From Pseudomonadota bacterium (GTDB taxonomy: Bacteria; Pseudomonadota; Gammaproteobacteria; Steroidobacterales; Steroidobacteraceae), in assembly GCA_028067895.1 (NCBI GenBank), contig JAPTUI010000248.1:1-8418 (forward strand): 8,418 nucleotides of DNA. The letters run 5' to 3'. This document shows, piece after piece, positions 1 to 5,949 of the stretch. The notes beneath the pieces are model-generated. The model ran no database searches, was not told where the DNA came from, and saw nothing but the letters and a program-made list of their open reading frames with translations. The translations under genes and the position numbers were made by a program. The stretch's first letter is position 1. Each line of letters starts with the position of its first letter.

Positions 1-334
1 CCAGGGACTCGAGCCGCTGCAGGTACGCAACGACTTCCGCCAGCACCCCACTGTCGCGCGGCAGATAACTTCCGGCCCGAACCGCGGCGCAGGTAATCTC
101 GGTGAAGGGCGCGACGGGCCGGCCGTCGGCCTGTCGCCAGAAGGTCACCCGCTCGATCGCCACGGGCGGATGAGAATCGAGTGTGAGAATGATTTCCGTC
201 AGCGCATCGCCCGATCGCGCGACCAGGCCGGCGAGGCGCGCCAGATCCGCGCTCGCTCCAGGGACCGGCAGTGCCGCCGATTCGATATCGCAGAAATCGT
301 TCTGCGGATCAATGATGAGAAGTTTCGTGACCAT
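1..334 (-). CDS. Cysteine hydrolase, nicotinamidase/isochorismatase-like (partial, N-terminal 111 codons)
   Basis: The minus strand is open from an ATG at 334-332 to the window edge, so the C-terminal part is missing. The protein begins MVTKLLIIDPQNDFCD, the hallmark N-terminus of the isochorismatase-like cysteine hydrolase superfamily. In that family the Asp of the first strand (D9 here) belongs to the Asp-Lys-Cys catalytic triad. LTLDSH around residues 50-55 matches the Asp-x-His metal-ligand motif of nicotinamidases (D53, H55). The catalytic Lys and Cys would lie beyond the window. Family members are cytoplasmic amidases that release ammonia from nicotinamide or related amides; the substrate cannot be told from this fragment. 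The run SHPPVAIERVTFW suggests the large nicotinamidase-related subgroup rather than classic PncA, which is inference. The Shine-Dalgarno site is poor (GGTGGCAGA upstream). An alternative ATG 16 bases upstream is out of frame. Confidence 0.85.
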   Translation of the reverse strand, partial: MVTKLLIIDPQNDFCDIESAALPVPGASADLARLAGLVARSGDALTEIILTLDSHPPVAIERVTFWRQADGRPVAPFTEITCAAVRAGSYLPRDSGVLAEVVAYLQRLESL

Positions 335-848
335 GGGATTCTGCCACCATTGTCGGCGATCCGGCCGTGACTTCGCCACCGCCTCGGAGGGGCTCATGGC
401 TGACGATGCGCCTCGCGCGAGCCACTGCCCTAGCCTGCCGCGCGAGCCTGTGGCGGCCACACGCACCCGCTCCATGCCGATCATCCGCCGGAAATCGACT
501 GCGAACGGACCCCCACAACCGTCGCCGTGACGCCAAGCAAGCCCTGCTGGGCCCGCTCCGCGCCCGGCGCGACGCGTGCGAATCGCCGCGGCGCTCCGCA
601 CGGAGTCTTCGTGCCTCGCGGCGGCCAAAATCGGTGCCGGAAGCGGCGCGGTCCGCCTGCGCAGGCCGCTCGAATCCGTATGCATCCGCAACGCGCACCT
701 CAATTCGGTGCTACGGGGGCACGATGGCTTTGCGGAGCGGTTTCGCGGCCCTCCGATCGGCCCGCCCTGCAGCCTCGCCCGGGTCCGTGCATACTGCGAA
801 GGACTTGATTGCCGCGCGCACCGGACCTCTCGTACAATTCTCAACGAT
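335..848. other. Intergenic stretch without a supported gene
   Basis: Between the cysteine hydrolase start and the tRNA I find no convincing coding sequence on either strand. The open frames here are Arg/Ala/Pro-rich and look like GC-driven shadow frames. The only one with a good Shine-Dalgarno site is a 44-codon frame at 396-530 (GGAGGGG at 386-392), which encodes nothing I recognise. The tRNA promoter occupies the right end. Confidence 0.5.
809..838 (+). promoter_or_regulatory. Sigma-70-type promoter for tRNA-Gly
   Basis: A -35-like TTGCCG at 809-814 and a -10-like TACAAT at 833-838 are separated by 18 bases. The -10 ends 10 bases before the first base of the tRNA, so transcription would begin a few bases upstream of the mature 5' end. 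The -10 matches the consensus at five of six positions; the -35 is weaker. The assignment rests on position and motif only. Confidence 0.55.
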
Positions 849-922
849 GCGGGTGTAGTTCAATGGCAGAACTGCAGCTTCCCAAGCTGCTAACGTGGGT
901 TCGATTCCCATCACCCGCTCCA
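849..922 (+). tRNA. tRNA-Gly with anticodon CCC, CCA encoded
   Basis: A complete cloverleaf can be drawn. The acceptor stem is GCGGGTG (849-855) with CACCCGC (912-918), discriminator T at 919 and encoded CCA at 920-922. The D arm is GTTC/GAAC (858-861, 869-872). The anticodon stem is GCAGC/GCTGC (874-878, 886-890) enclosing loop TTCCCAA, with anticodon CCC at 881-883. The variable loop is TAAC. The T arm is GTGGG-TTCGATT-CCCAT, with one G-T pair at its base. The anticodon reads the glycine codon GGG, which matters in a GC-rich genome. The gene stands alone with its own promoter. No second copy of its 3' end is present in the window, so there is no sign of a tRNA-targeted integration here. Confidence 0.97.
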
Positions 923-943
923 TTCCAGGACAACCCCGGGCAA

Positions 944-963
944 GCTGCGGCAACAGCCGCAGC
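944..963 (+). terminator. Candidate terminator hairpin behind tRNA-Gly (no T-tract)
   Basis: A perfect 8-bp stem GCTGCGGC/GCCGCAGC with a 4-base loop AACA starts 22 bases after the tRNA CCA end. The position suits a 3' processing or termination structure, but the bases that follow (GGTAAGG) contain no T run, so intrinsic termination is uncertain. Confidence 0.4.
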
Positions 964-1035
964 GGTAAGGTTCGGATCGCTTGGGAAATTCCATGACCAG
1001 AGCCCATTCCGGCTGGCCCGTATCATTGCGCGACT

Positions 1036-1152
1036 TGCCGGGCATGGCCCGGCATTCGCACCCACCGTAGCACTTGACTCCAGCTGCAACCTCAAAGTGC
1101 GAATCAAAGGCTGCGAGCGCCCGCTCAACTCGTCGCAAAGCGACGCATTCGC
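1036..1152. repeat. Cluster of short perfect inverted repeats in a non-coding gap
   Basis: Within 117 bases there are several exact dyads. TGCCGGGC-ATG-GCCCGGCA spans 1036-1054. ATTCGCAC (1054-1061) pairs with GTGCGAAT (1097-1104). The core GCGAAT (1099-1104) can instead pair with ATTCGC (1147-1152). That longer loop encloses GAGC-GCCC-GCTC (1115-1126) and CGTCGC-AAA-GCGACG (1131-1145). No gene is supported in the 923-1205 gap. The layout would allow two mutually exclusive folds, but GC-rich DNA yields some dyads by chance and no function is assigned. Confidence 0.35.
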
Positions 1153-1205
1153 CAGTCACCGCTCCAGATAGCGGACGCCCCGGGAACTCACGTGCCCGTG
1201 GCAGA

Positions 1206-1394
1206 TCAACAAAGGTTGCATTCGTGCGCCATGCGGCCTGAGGCGACCCGCCTCCGCCGATCGAGCCAGCAGAGCAGTACGCGCACCGTCCCCCTTGGCA
1301 GAATCAGCTCAATGGCGGCGTACGGCGCGAATTGCTTTGGACTTTCCCACATCGCCCGCATCCGGGTCGCAACCGCGCTGAAGTTGATTACCAT
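1206..1394 (-). CDS. Possible small hydrophobic protein (62 aa)
   Basis: An ATG at 1394-1392 opens a 62-codon frame starting 28 bases after the stop of the epimerase gene on the same strand, so it could be the second gene of that transcript. Residues 24-43 (PYAAIELILPRGTVRVLLCW) form a hydrophobic stretch followed by LDRRRR, a positive-inside cue for one membrane segment. The wording resembles small proteobacterial membrane proteins with an AAIELLLPGGT-like core, but this is from memory and weak. Here the second Gly of GGT is replaced and Arg residues interrupt the helix, so the frame may be decayed or spurious. The ribosome binding site is poor (GGGACTC). Confidence 0.3.
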   Translation of the reverse strand: MVINFSAVATRMRAMWESPKQFAPYAAIELILPRGTVRVLLCWLDRRRRVASGRMAHECNLC

Positions 1395-1422
1395 GATTAA
1401 GAGTCCCGCTTGATCCTGCGCT

Positions 1423-2406
1423 CTACTCGGCAGCAGGCAAGCAGCCCAGGCCAACGAGCGTGGCTTCGACCGCTTCCTCCAGCGCTGTATGCGGCTCCCG
1501 CCCGAGAATGGCCACAAGGCGCGCATTGGTCATGCGCACGGGCTGACTCCAAAGATAGCGCATCTCGAGAAGCTCCCGCGGCGTTGTGACGAAGGGTGAC
1601 GCCAGGCGAATCAGCCACCACGGGAATTTCCGCATCGCGGGGACTCTCCCCGTGCGGCGCACCACGACACGCTGCACGGAGGCTGCGATCTGTAAGCCGT
1701 CGGCATCCCAGTGTCCTGACATGTGGAAATTTGCAAACGGCTCGAGGCGTTCACGAAGGCGCAGCAATTCGAACATCGTCCGCGCCACATCGGGCAGGTA
1801 ACACCACTGATGTCCTATGCCGTGATCGCCCGGCAGGTTGACTGCTGCAACGGGCCGCCCTGGTTTAACAAGACCCTGTGAGAACCAATTGTTGCCGGGT
1901 TGTGGCCCGAAGAAGTCGCCGGCGCGCACGATGATCACTCGAGCACCCAGTTGCGTTGCGACCCTGAGTCGCCGCTCAAGTTCTACCCGGATGCTCCCCT
2001 TGCGAGTTGCCGGATTCTGCGGCGCGTCCTCCGCCAGCGTCGGCAGGGCATCGGGTCCATAGTTGTACACGTTGCCTGGCAGCACAATGATGGCGCGCTC
2101 GGCGATCGCCGCGGCCACCGTGTTGTCTAGCATTGGAAGGACCAGATCCGCCCAGTGCCGATAACCCGGTGGGTTGACGGCGTGCACGATGACCGCGCAG
2201 CCACGCGCTGCCCGCAGGACGTCCTGCCGACTCATCGCGTCACCGCGTATCCACGTAAGGCCGGCGCGCTGCTCCTCCTCGTGTGGCAGCCCGCGCTTCA
2301 GCGCGCGCACCTGCCACGCCGCATCGCGCATTTGCCGCGCGACTTCACCACCAATGCCGCCAGTGGCACCGAGTATCAACGCCAGGTTCGGCTGCGTCGT
2401 CGTCAT
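1423..2406 (-). CDS. NAD(P)-dependent epimerase/dehydratase family protein (atypical SDR)
   Basis: This 327-residue protein is a cytoplasmic Rossmann-fold oxidoreductase or epimerase of the extended/atypical SDR class. The nucleotide-binding loop is GATGGIGG at residues 13-20 after a hydrophobic strand (LALIL), and an acidic turn GDAMSR lies at 55-60. Further SDR-like blocks are HAVNPP (75-80), the Tyr-containing GNVYNYGP (111-118), RAGDFFGP (161-168) and YLPDVART (203-210). The classical catalytic Tyr-x3-Lys is not intact: Y114 is followed by N, Y, G, P rather than Lys at the fourth position. K136 in the TRKG block might substitute, which is inference. The substrate is unknown. The start ATG at 2406-2404 has AGGGAGACGAGG just upstream. 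It is divergent from the LysR gene, with 103 bases between the starts, which suggests control by that regulator. Confidence 0.85.
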   Translation of the reverse strand: MTTTQPNLALILGATGGIGGEVARQMRDAAWQVRALKRGLPHEEEQRAGLTWIRGDAMSRQDVLRAARGCAVIVHAVNPPGYRHWADLVLPMLDNTVAAAIAERAIIVLPGNVYNYGPDALPTLAEDAPQNPATRKGSIRVELERRLRVATQLGARVIIVRAGDFFGPQPGNNWFSQGLVKPGRPVAAVNLPGDHGIGHQWCYLPDVARTMFELLRLRERLEPFANFHMSGHWDADGLQIAASVQRVVVRRTGRVPAMRKFPWWLIRLASPFVTTPRELLEMRYLWSQPVRMTNARLVAILGREPHTALEEAVEATLVGLGCLPAAE

Positions 2407-2474
2407 GGCCTCGTCTCCCTGGGGTCGCTATCTGACGGGCAGCAATTCTGGGGAAGAGCGGACCAAAAAGGGAA

Positions 2475-2504
2475 TTGACGAAGATGATCTAGTCGCCATA
2501 CATT
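2475..2504 (+). promoter_or_regulatory. Promoter of lysR, probably leaderless
   Basis: TTGACG at 2475-2480 matches the -35 consensus at five of six positions. It lies 18 bases from TACATT at 2499-2504, which matches the -10 at four of six. Transcription would start near 2510-2512, at or beside the ATG at 2510. This agrees with the absence of any Shine-Dalgarno sequence before that ATG. Confidence 0.45.
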
Positions 2505-2514
2505 TATGCATGGC
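2495..2514. promoter_or_regulatory. Dyad over the lysR -10 and start codon (candidate autoregulatory site)
   Basis: The 20-base sequence GCCATACATTTATGCATGGC is symmetrical at 16 of 20 positions, with perfect GCCAT/ATGGC arms. It covers the predicted -10 and the lysR start codon. LysR-type regulators commonly bind AT-rich interrupted dyads in the shared promoter region and repress their own gene, so the position fits. The spacing is not an exact T-N11-A box, so the assignment is tentative. Confidence 0.4.
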
Positions 2515-3397
2515 AACCGAAGCGGGGTGGCAACTCTACCGGTCCTTCCTAGGCGTGCTGCAGGAGGGCTCGCTCTCGGGCGCCGCACGTGCCTTGGGCA
2601 TCACGCAGCCGACGGTTGGTCGCCATGTCTCGGCCTTGGAGGAGTCCCTCCGCCTTACGCTCTTCACTCGCTCGCAGTCAGGTTTGCGGCCCACCGAAGC
2701 GGCGCTCGGCTTGCGCCCCTATGCGGAGGAAATGCGAAGCACGGCGGATGCATTGCGGCGTGCAGCCAGCAGCCAGGGCGAAGGCGTCAAGGGCACGGTG
2801 CGGGTGTCCGCCAGCGAGGTCGTGGGCGTGGAGGTACTGCCGCCGATCGTAGCCCGCCTAAGGCAAGAGCATCCGCAACTCACGATCGAGCTCGTGATGA
2901 CGAATCGAGTGCAGGATCTGCTGCAACGCGAGGCTGACATCGCTGTGCGGATGACCCAGCCGCGCCAGGAGCTGCTTATCGCGCGGCGCGTCGGTGTGGT
3001 GGCCCTGGGCTTCTTCGCACATCGGGACTATTTAGCGCGCCATGAGGCACCCAAGACTGTCGCCGAGCTTCAAAGACACTCTTTGATCGGCTTCGATGTG
3101 GAAACCTCATTCCTTCGCGGCGCCCGCAAGACACTGCCTCAATGGAACCGCGAGGCCTTCTCGATTCGCACCGATAGCGACGTCGGTCACCTCGCGCTGA
3201 TTCGCGCGGGTTGCGGTATCGGCGTATGCCAAGTTGCGCTGGCCAAGCACCAACCCGAGCTAGTGCGCGTCTTAACCTCGAGATTCGAGCTGAAGCTCCC
3301 TACCTGGGTCACGATGCACGAGAATTTACGCAACAGTCCGCGCTGCAGGGTCACATTCGATGCCCTGGTGAAGGAGCTGACCGCATACACGAGCTGA
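2510..3397 (+). CDS. LysR-family transcriptional regulator
   Basis: This 295-residue protein has the usual LysR length and layout. The N-terminal winged helix-turn-helix covers about residues 9-68: YRSFLGVLQEGSLSGAARAL, then the recognition helix in TQPTVGRHVSALE, then LFTRSQSGLRPTEA. A linker helix follows at about 69-92. The effector-binding domain runs from about 95 (GTVRVSASEVVGVEVLPPI) to the end, including the IRAGCGIGV block at 231-239. It acts as a cytoplasmic DNA-binding regulator; the inducer is unknown. I chose the ATG at 2510 because the HTH begins at the normal distance from it. The frame is open upstream, but that part reads as antisense of the epimerase gene. The divergent epimerase gene is the obvious candidate target. 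Confidence 0.92.
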   Translation: MATEAGWQLYRSFLGVLQEGSLSGAARALGITQPTVGRHVSALEESLRLTLFTRSQSGLRPTEAALGLRPYAEEMRSTADALRRAASSQGEGVKGTVRVSASEVVGVEVLPPIVARLRQEHPQLTIELVMTNRVQDLLQREADIAVRMTQPRQELLIARRVGVVALGFFAHRDYLARHEAPKTVAELQRHSLIGFDVETSFLRGARKTLPQWNREAFSIRTDSDVGHLALIRAGCGIGVCQVALAKHQPELVRVLTSRFELKLPTWVTMHENLRNSPRCRVTFDALVKELTAYTS

Positions 3398-3577
3398 TGC
3401 CCGAAGCGTCGAAGAGGCGCGCTCGAGCACGGGGCGCAAAGCCCATATTCACACACTGGCTTGGGCGTCTTGGCGGGCATTGCTGCGAATGTCTGCTGAT
3501 CACGACCTGAACGGCAGGCGTTTCGAATCGCGACAAGCGGCTGCGGGTCGTACTGGGCCGTTCGTGACCAAAGCTGA
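3398..3577. other. Convergent intergenic gap between lysR and vapC
   Basis: These 180 bases separate the stop codons of lysR (plus) and vapC (minus). I see no gene and no stem-loop with a T-tract. GCTGATCA occurs twice (around 3492 and 3572), which is too short to interpret. Confidence 0.5.
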
Positions 3578-3982
3578 TCAAGCGAGATACGTGACCCGGA
3601 CTCCAAGGCTTTCATATGTTGGCGCCGCTCTACGGTCGCAGGTAATCAATTCCGCCGAGTGGGCGTCGGCAGTTGCGGCAACGAGAGCATCGTACGCTGC
3701 GCCACCTGTAATGCCACGCTCCGACAGTTCCAGTACAAATTCTTTGTAAGCGCGTGCATTAAGACGAAGGTATGCGTCGCTGAAGCGCAAGCGGAGAAAG
3801 TCGCGCACTACCCCTCCGGTGCAGCGATGTGGCGGCGGCAACCTCGTTAGGACGGAATAGGTCTCGAGCGCACAATGGTCGATCAGCCTAGCACCATCGT
3901 CCAATACCCCGCGCGCCACCTCGTGGTGCTCGTGCCACGACGCGAATGCGGCAACGACTACGCTGGTATCGACCGCGTTCAC
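3578..3982 (-). CDS. vapC: VapC-type PIN-domain toxin ribonuclease
   Basis: This 134-residue protein is a PIN-domain endoribonuclease of the type II VapC toxin family, which cleaves RNA with a metal held by a cluster of acidic residues. The expected acids are present in order: D5 in AVDTSVVV, E40 in ALETYSVL, D98 in AAYDALVAA and D116 in ITCDRRA. Length is normal for VapC, and the frame is intact with no missing catalytic residue. The start is GTG at 3982-3980. It overlaps the TGA stop of vapB (3981-3979) within GTGA, a translational coupling typical of these operons. VapB should bind and neutralise it. The RNA target cannot be predicted from sequence alone. Confidence 0.93.
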   Translation of the reverse strand: MNAVDTSVVVAAFASWHEHHEVARGVLDDGARLIDHCALETYSVLTRLPPPHRCTGGVVRDFLRLRFSDAYLRLNARAYKEFVLELSERGITGGAAYDALVAATADAHSAELITCDRRAAPTYESLGVRVTYLA

Positions 3983-4224
3983 CGTCGAATTCGCTCCAGC
4001 GTCTCGCGAACCTCTGCAGCTGTGAGGGTTGGTAGCGCTGTCTGCGGAATTGCGACGACGCTTTTTCCCCGACGACTCAGAGTCATCGGCGTAGCGGCAA
4101 TCTCGATCTCAAGCCGCCCGTCTCCGGCCCGGATCTCGAGGGTCTGCCCCGCCTTGAGGTCAAGCACCTGGCGCAGCGGCTTTGGCACGACAATCCGCCC
4201 AGCAGCGTCTATGGTGGTTTTCAT
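3979..4224 (-). CDS. vapB: VapB-type antitoxin (AbrB/MazE-fold DNA binding)
   Basis: This 81-residue protein has an N-terminal swapped-hairpin AbrB/SpoVT domain: MKTTIDAAGRIVVPKPLRQ, then LKAGQTLEIRAGDGRLEIE, over residues 1-42. The C-terminal tail is about 50-81, and its last part (TAAEVRETLERIRR) is a likely helix that binds the toxin. It is expected to neutralise VapC and, as a VapBC complex, to repress its own promoter. It is the first gene of the operon and overlaps vapC by four bases. The ATG at 4224-4222 is fixed by the family's conserved MKTTID-type start, yet no Shine-Dalgarno sequence precedes it. The predicted -10 lies only eight bases before the ATG, so the mRNA may be leaderless. 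Confidence 0.92.
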   Translation of the reverse strand: MKTTIDAAGRIVVPKPLRQVLDLKAGQTLEIRAGDGRLEIEIAATPMTLSRRGKSVVAIPQTALPTLTAAEVRETLERIRR

Positions 4225-4250
4225 GGTAGAAATGATACCAGATTTCTGCC
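4225..4250. promoter_or_regulatory. vapBC operator and overlapping -10
   Basis: An inverted repeat with 9-base arms, GGTAGAAAT (4225-4233) and ATTTCTGCC (4242-4250), has one mismatch and an 8-base spacer. It abuts the vapB ATG. On the minus strand the spacer and adjoining bases contain TATCAT (4237-4232), a five-of-six match to the -10, with TTCATA about 16 bases upstream as a weak -35. Binding of VapBC here would block the promoter, the standard autoregulation of this family. Confidence 0.6.
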
Positions 4251-4550
4251 CCCTATGAAGCCAATGCTGCTGCCATTAAGGCGCCATGATTGGTGCCTCG
4301 GGCGAGGACCGCTGCGCCAATGCGCGGCTCCGCGACGCGTGACCGGATTTGCGGACGTGGTATCTCACGGCTCAATTTGTGGGCAGCGAGCAGCGGTGCA
4401 AAGCGGCCTTGAACCCTCGCGTTGGTCGAGTGGGCGCAGGCCAGCAATGGCCCGCGCCCACTCGACCAACGACTCTCATCGGCAACGGTTCCGGTGCGGC
4501 AGTGCGAGCGTCGTGGAACGGCTAAGCCCGATCGTAGGGGCTGGGTGCGC
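4251..4550. other. Intergenic region between vapBC and the paralog pair
   Basis: About 300 bases with no supported gene on either strand. Its notable content is the long hairpin at 4420-4471. It separates the minus-strand vapBC operon from the plus-strand gene at 4583, so it must hold the promoters of both. Confidence 0.5.
4420..4471. repeat. Near-perfect 52-base hairpin / inverted repeat
   Basis: Arms CGTTGGTCGAGTGGGCGC (4420-4437) and GCGCCCACTCGACCAACG (4454-4471) are exact reverse complements over 18 bases. After one A/C mismatch, an inner GGCC/GGCC pair (4439-4442, 4449-4452) closes a 6-base loop AGCAAT. No T-tract follows on either strand, so a standard terminator is unlikely. A REP/BIME-type repeat, a miniature element remnant, an operator or a structured RNA are possible. 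Only one copy is in this window. Confidence 0.75.
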
Positions 4551-4573
4551 TACAATGTGTGAAACGAGGGAGG
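4551..4573 (+). promoter_or_regulatory. Probable -10 and ribosome binding site of the first paralog
   Basis: TACAAT at 4551-4556 is a five-of-six -10 match, but no good -35 is seen 16-18 bases upstream. GGAGG at 4569-4573 lies nine bases before the ATG at 4583 and supports that start. Confidence 0.45.
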
Positions 4574-4582
4574 TCCGGCTGA

Positions 4583-5704
4583 ATGACCAGACGTGGATGC
4601 TTCACCGTGTTCCTGAGCGTCTATGTGGTGATCGCACTGGTCATCCTCTCAGCGCCTGCGGGGGCGCGATCCGCCGCCGCACCTTCTCTGTGCACACGGG
4701 TCGCTGACAAGCTGCGCCGCTCCCCCGGGAAGGTGGCGCAGGACGCGGCCGCCCCGAGTCACTGGCTGCAGCCGTGGATCGTCTTCGCCAGAAGGCACCC
4801 GGCGCAGAAGATGAACGCATATCACAAGATTCTTCCCATATGGCGCTCATCGCTGGGCCCCCGCCCACCGACGGCAATCGAGTTGTTGCCTGGCGCCGGC
4901 ATCATGAGGGCCAGCCGCATGGACGCGGGTGATTGCTCCCATGCAATGTTCTTCAAATGGCGGCCGGGAGCTGCGCTGAGCGTACTTGCTCTTCCCCCGC
5001 TGAAGTTCACACCGTGTCTGTACCGGCACCAGCTGGGTCGGCTCGCAACAGTATTGAAAAGACCCGCGTACGTCGAGTCCGAGACCCTTGATGACACCAG
5101 GTTGGATCCGCTGATGCTCATTTCGACGTGGTCGGGCGGCAGCTGGACTCGCCCCTGTCCCGTCGCCATTCGATTCACCTATGCGGCACGGCTCAAGCGG
5201 GGATGGCGGTATTGCGGGGCCCACCGGGCAGTCTGCACAGCCGCGCGATATGCCGCGTCTGCGATCGAGCGCCGCTACCACGAATACCTCGTCAGCTCGG
5301 TCACCGTCGTCACCGAACGTGTGCCGACCCCACAAATCCGATTTGCTGAGTCGCTGAGCGAGCGCGCGTGGGCGCTGATCAGCCGCGCGCAACGGATCGC
5401 GACGGTAAAAAGTATCGTGGCGATAAACGGCGCACTACCGCCGTGGGCCCATGATTTCAATCTGCAGAACATCGATTATTTTTCGCTTCGGCTGAACGGC
5501 AAACAGTACATTGGCGCAATCAGTCCACTGGTTTATGGAGTTGGGACGCTTTATGGCGTGTACCAGGCGCCGCGCGCGGCCAGCAAACGACTAACTGCGC
5601 TTGCCGTATTCAGGATGCTCTGGGAACCGAATGGCGTGAGATCGATTGAAGTTCGGGCGCGCCGCGAGCGACACGGACCAGGTACATCTTTTGGAATTCT
5701 ATAG
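4583..5704 (+). CDS. Unrecognised exported six-cysteine protein, paralog A
   Basis: This 373-residue protein of no family I recognise is probably periplasmic or secreted. It begins MTRRGC followed by a hydrophobic segment (about residues 8-24) and APAGARSAAAP, a signal peptide with likely cleavage near residues 28-30. The mature part has exactly six cysteines: C37 in PSLC, C118, C145, C192 in WTRPCPV, C211 in RYCGA and C218. All six recur in the neighbouring paralog, which suggests three disulfides. Other shared blocks are RRSP (45-48), PWI (64-66), E-LPG-G (100-106), DPLMLISTW (175-183), IRFTY (196-200), YFSLRLNGK (299-307) and APR (329-331). No catalytic signature, membrane anchor beyond the signal, or known repeat is visible. 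The start has GGAGG at nine bases. The basic tail after RSIEVRAR is not shared with the paralog. Confidence 0.8.
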   Translation: MTRRGCFTVFLSVYVVIALVILSAPAGARSAAAPSLCTRVADKLRRSPGKVAQDAAAPSHWLQPWIVFARRHPAQKMNAYHKILPIWRSSLGPRPPTAIELLPGAGIMRASRMDAGDCSHAMFFKWRPGAALSVLALPPLKFTPCLYRHQLGRLATVLKRPAYVESETLDDTRLDPLMLISTWSGGSWTRPCPVAIRFTYAARLKRGWRYCGAHRAVCTAARYAASAIERRYHEYLVSSVTVVTERVPTPQIRFAESLSERAWALISRAQRIATVKSIVAINGALPPWAHDFNLQNIDYFSLRLNGKQYIGAISPLVYGVGTLYGVYQAPRAASKRLTALAVFRMLWEPNGVRSIEVRARRERHGPGTSFGIL

Positions 5705-5728
5705 AAGCAGGCGGGTCGCGTCTGAGAA

Positions 5729-5754
5729 GGCCGAGGAAGTGGCCGTCCTTGGCC
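5729..5754 (+). terminator. Stem-loop behind paralog A (weak terminator candidate)
   Basis: GGCCGAGGA (5729-5737) and TCCTTGGCC (5746-5754) form a 9-bp stem with one G-T pair and an 8-base loop, 24 bases after the stop of paralog A. No T-run follows, so it may shield the 3' end rather than terminate. Confidence 0.35.
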
Positions 5755-5835
5755 GCGGAAGCAATGCGTGAGCCGCTGTATTACTCAGCGCTGCGCTCTG
5801 AGGGTGCAACTGATGCAACCGGCGCGAATTGGATT

Positions 5836-5866
5836 GCAGGCACCTGATGGTTCGTCTTGTGCCTGC
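5836..5866 (+). repeat. Inverted repeat in the leader of paralog B
   Basis: Exact arms GCAGGCAC (5836-5843) and GTGCCTGC (5859-5866) enclose a 15-base loop, about 84 bases before the start codon of the second paralog. It could be an operator or a leader stem-loop. No clear promoter elements were found around it. Confidence 0.35.
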
Positions 5867-5949
5867 CCGAAGAGGCGCTGCGGGCCGCGAAGGTTCCACT
5901 ATTCCCGCGGTATGTCTTATGGCACAGCAGTTGCCGGAGGATGTCGCCG

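Noticed and set aside
396..530. 44-codon frame with a good Shine-Dalgarno site (GGAGGGG)
   Set aside because: The product is Arg/Pro-rich with no recognisable pattern, and the region shows GC-driven frames on all sides. A ribosome-site match alone is not enough.
309..698. Minus-strand 129-codon frame overlapping the hydrolase start
   Set aside because: It is Arg/Ala-rich, overlaps a well-supported gene start, and has no recognisable domain.
711..1128. Minus-strand frames across the tRNA, including the GIEPTLAAWEAAVLPLNYTR and GDGNRTHVSSLGSC phrases
   Set aside because: These are the familiar spurious translations of the antisense strand of tRNA-Gly; the tRNA cloverleaf explains the sequence fully.
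2174..2509. Upstream extension of the lysR frame by 112 codons
   Set aside because: It is the antisense of the epimerase N-terminus. LysR proteins begin a few residues before the helix-turn-helix, which fits the ATG at 2510.
5857..5949. TTG start giving paralog B 31 more residues
   Set aside because: It would bury the signal peptide and has no counterpart in paralog A. The ATG at 5950 has GGAGG at the same nine-base distance as in A.
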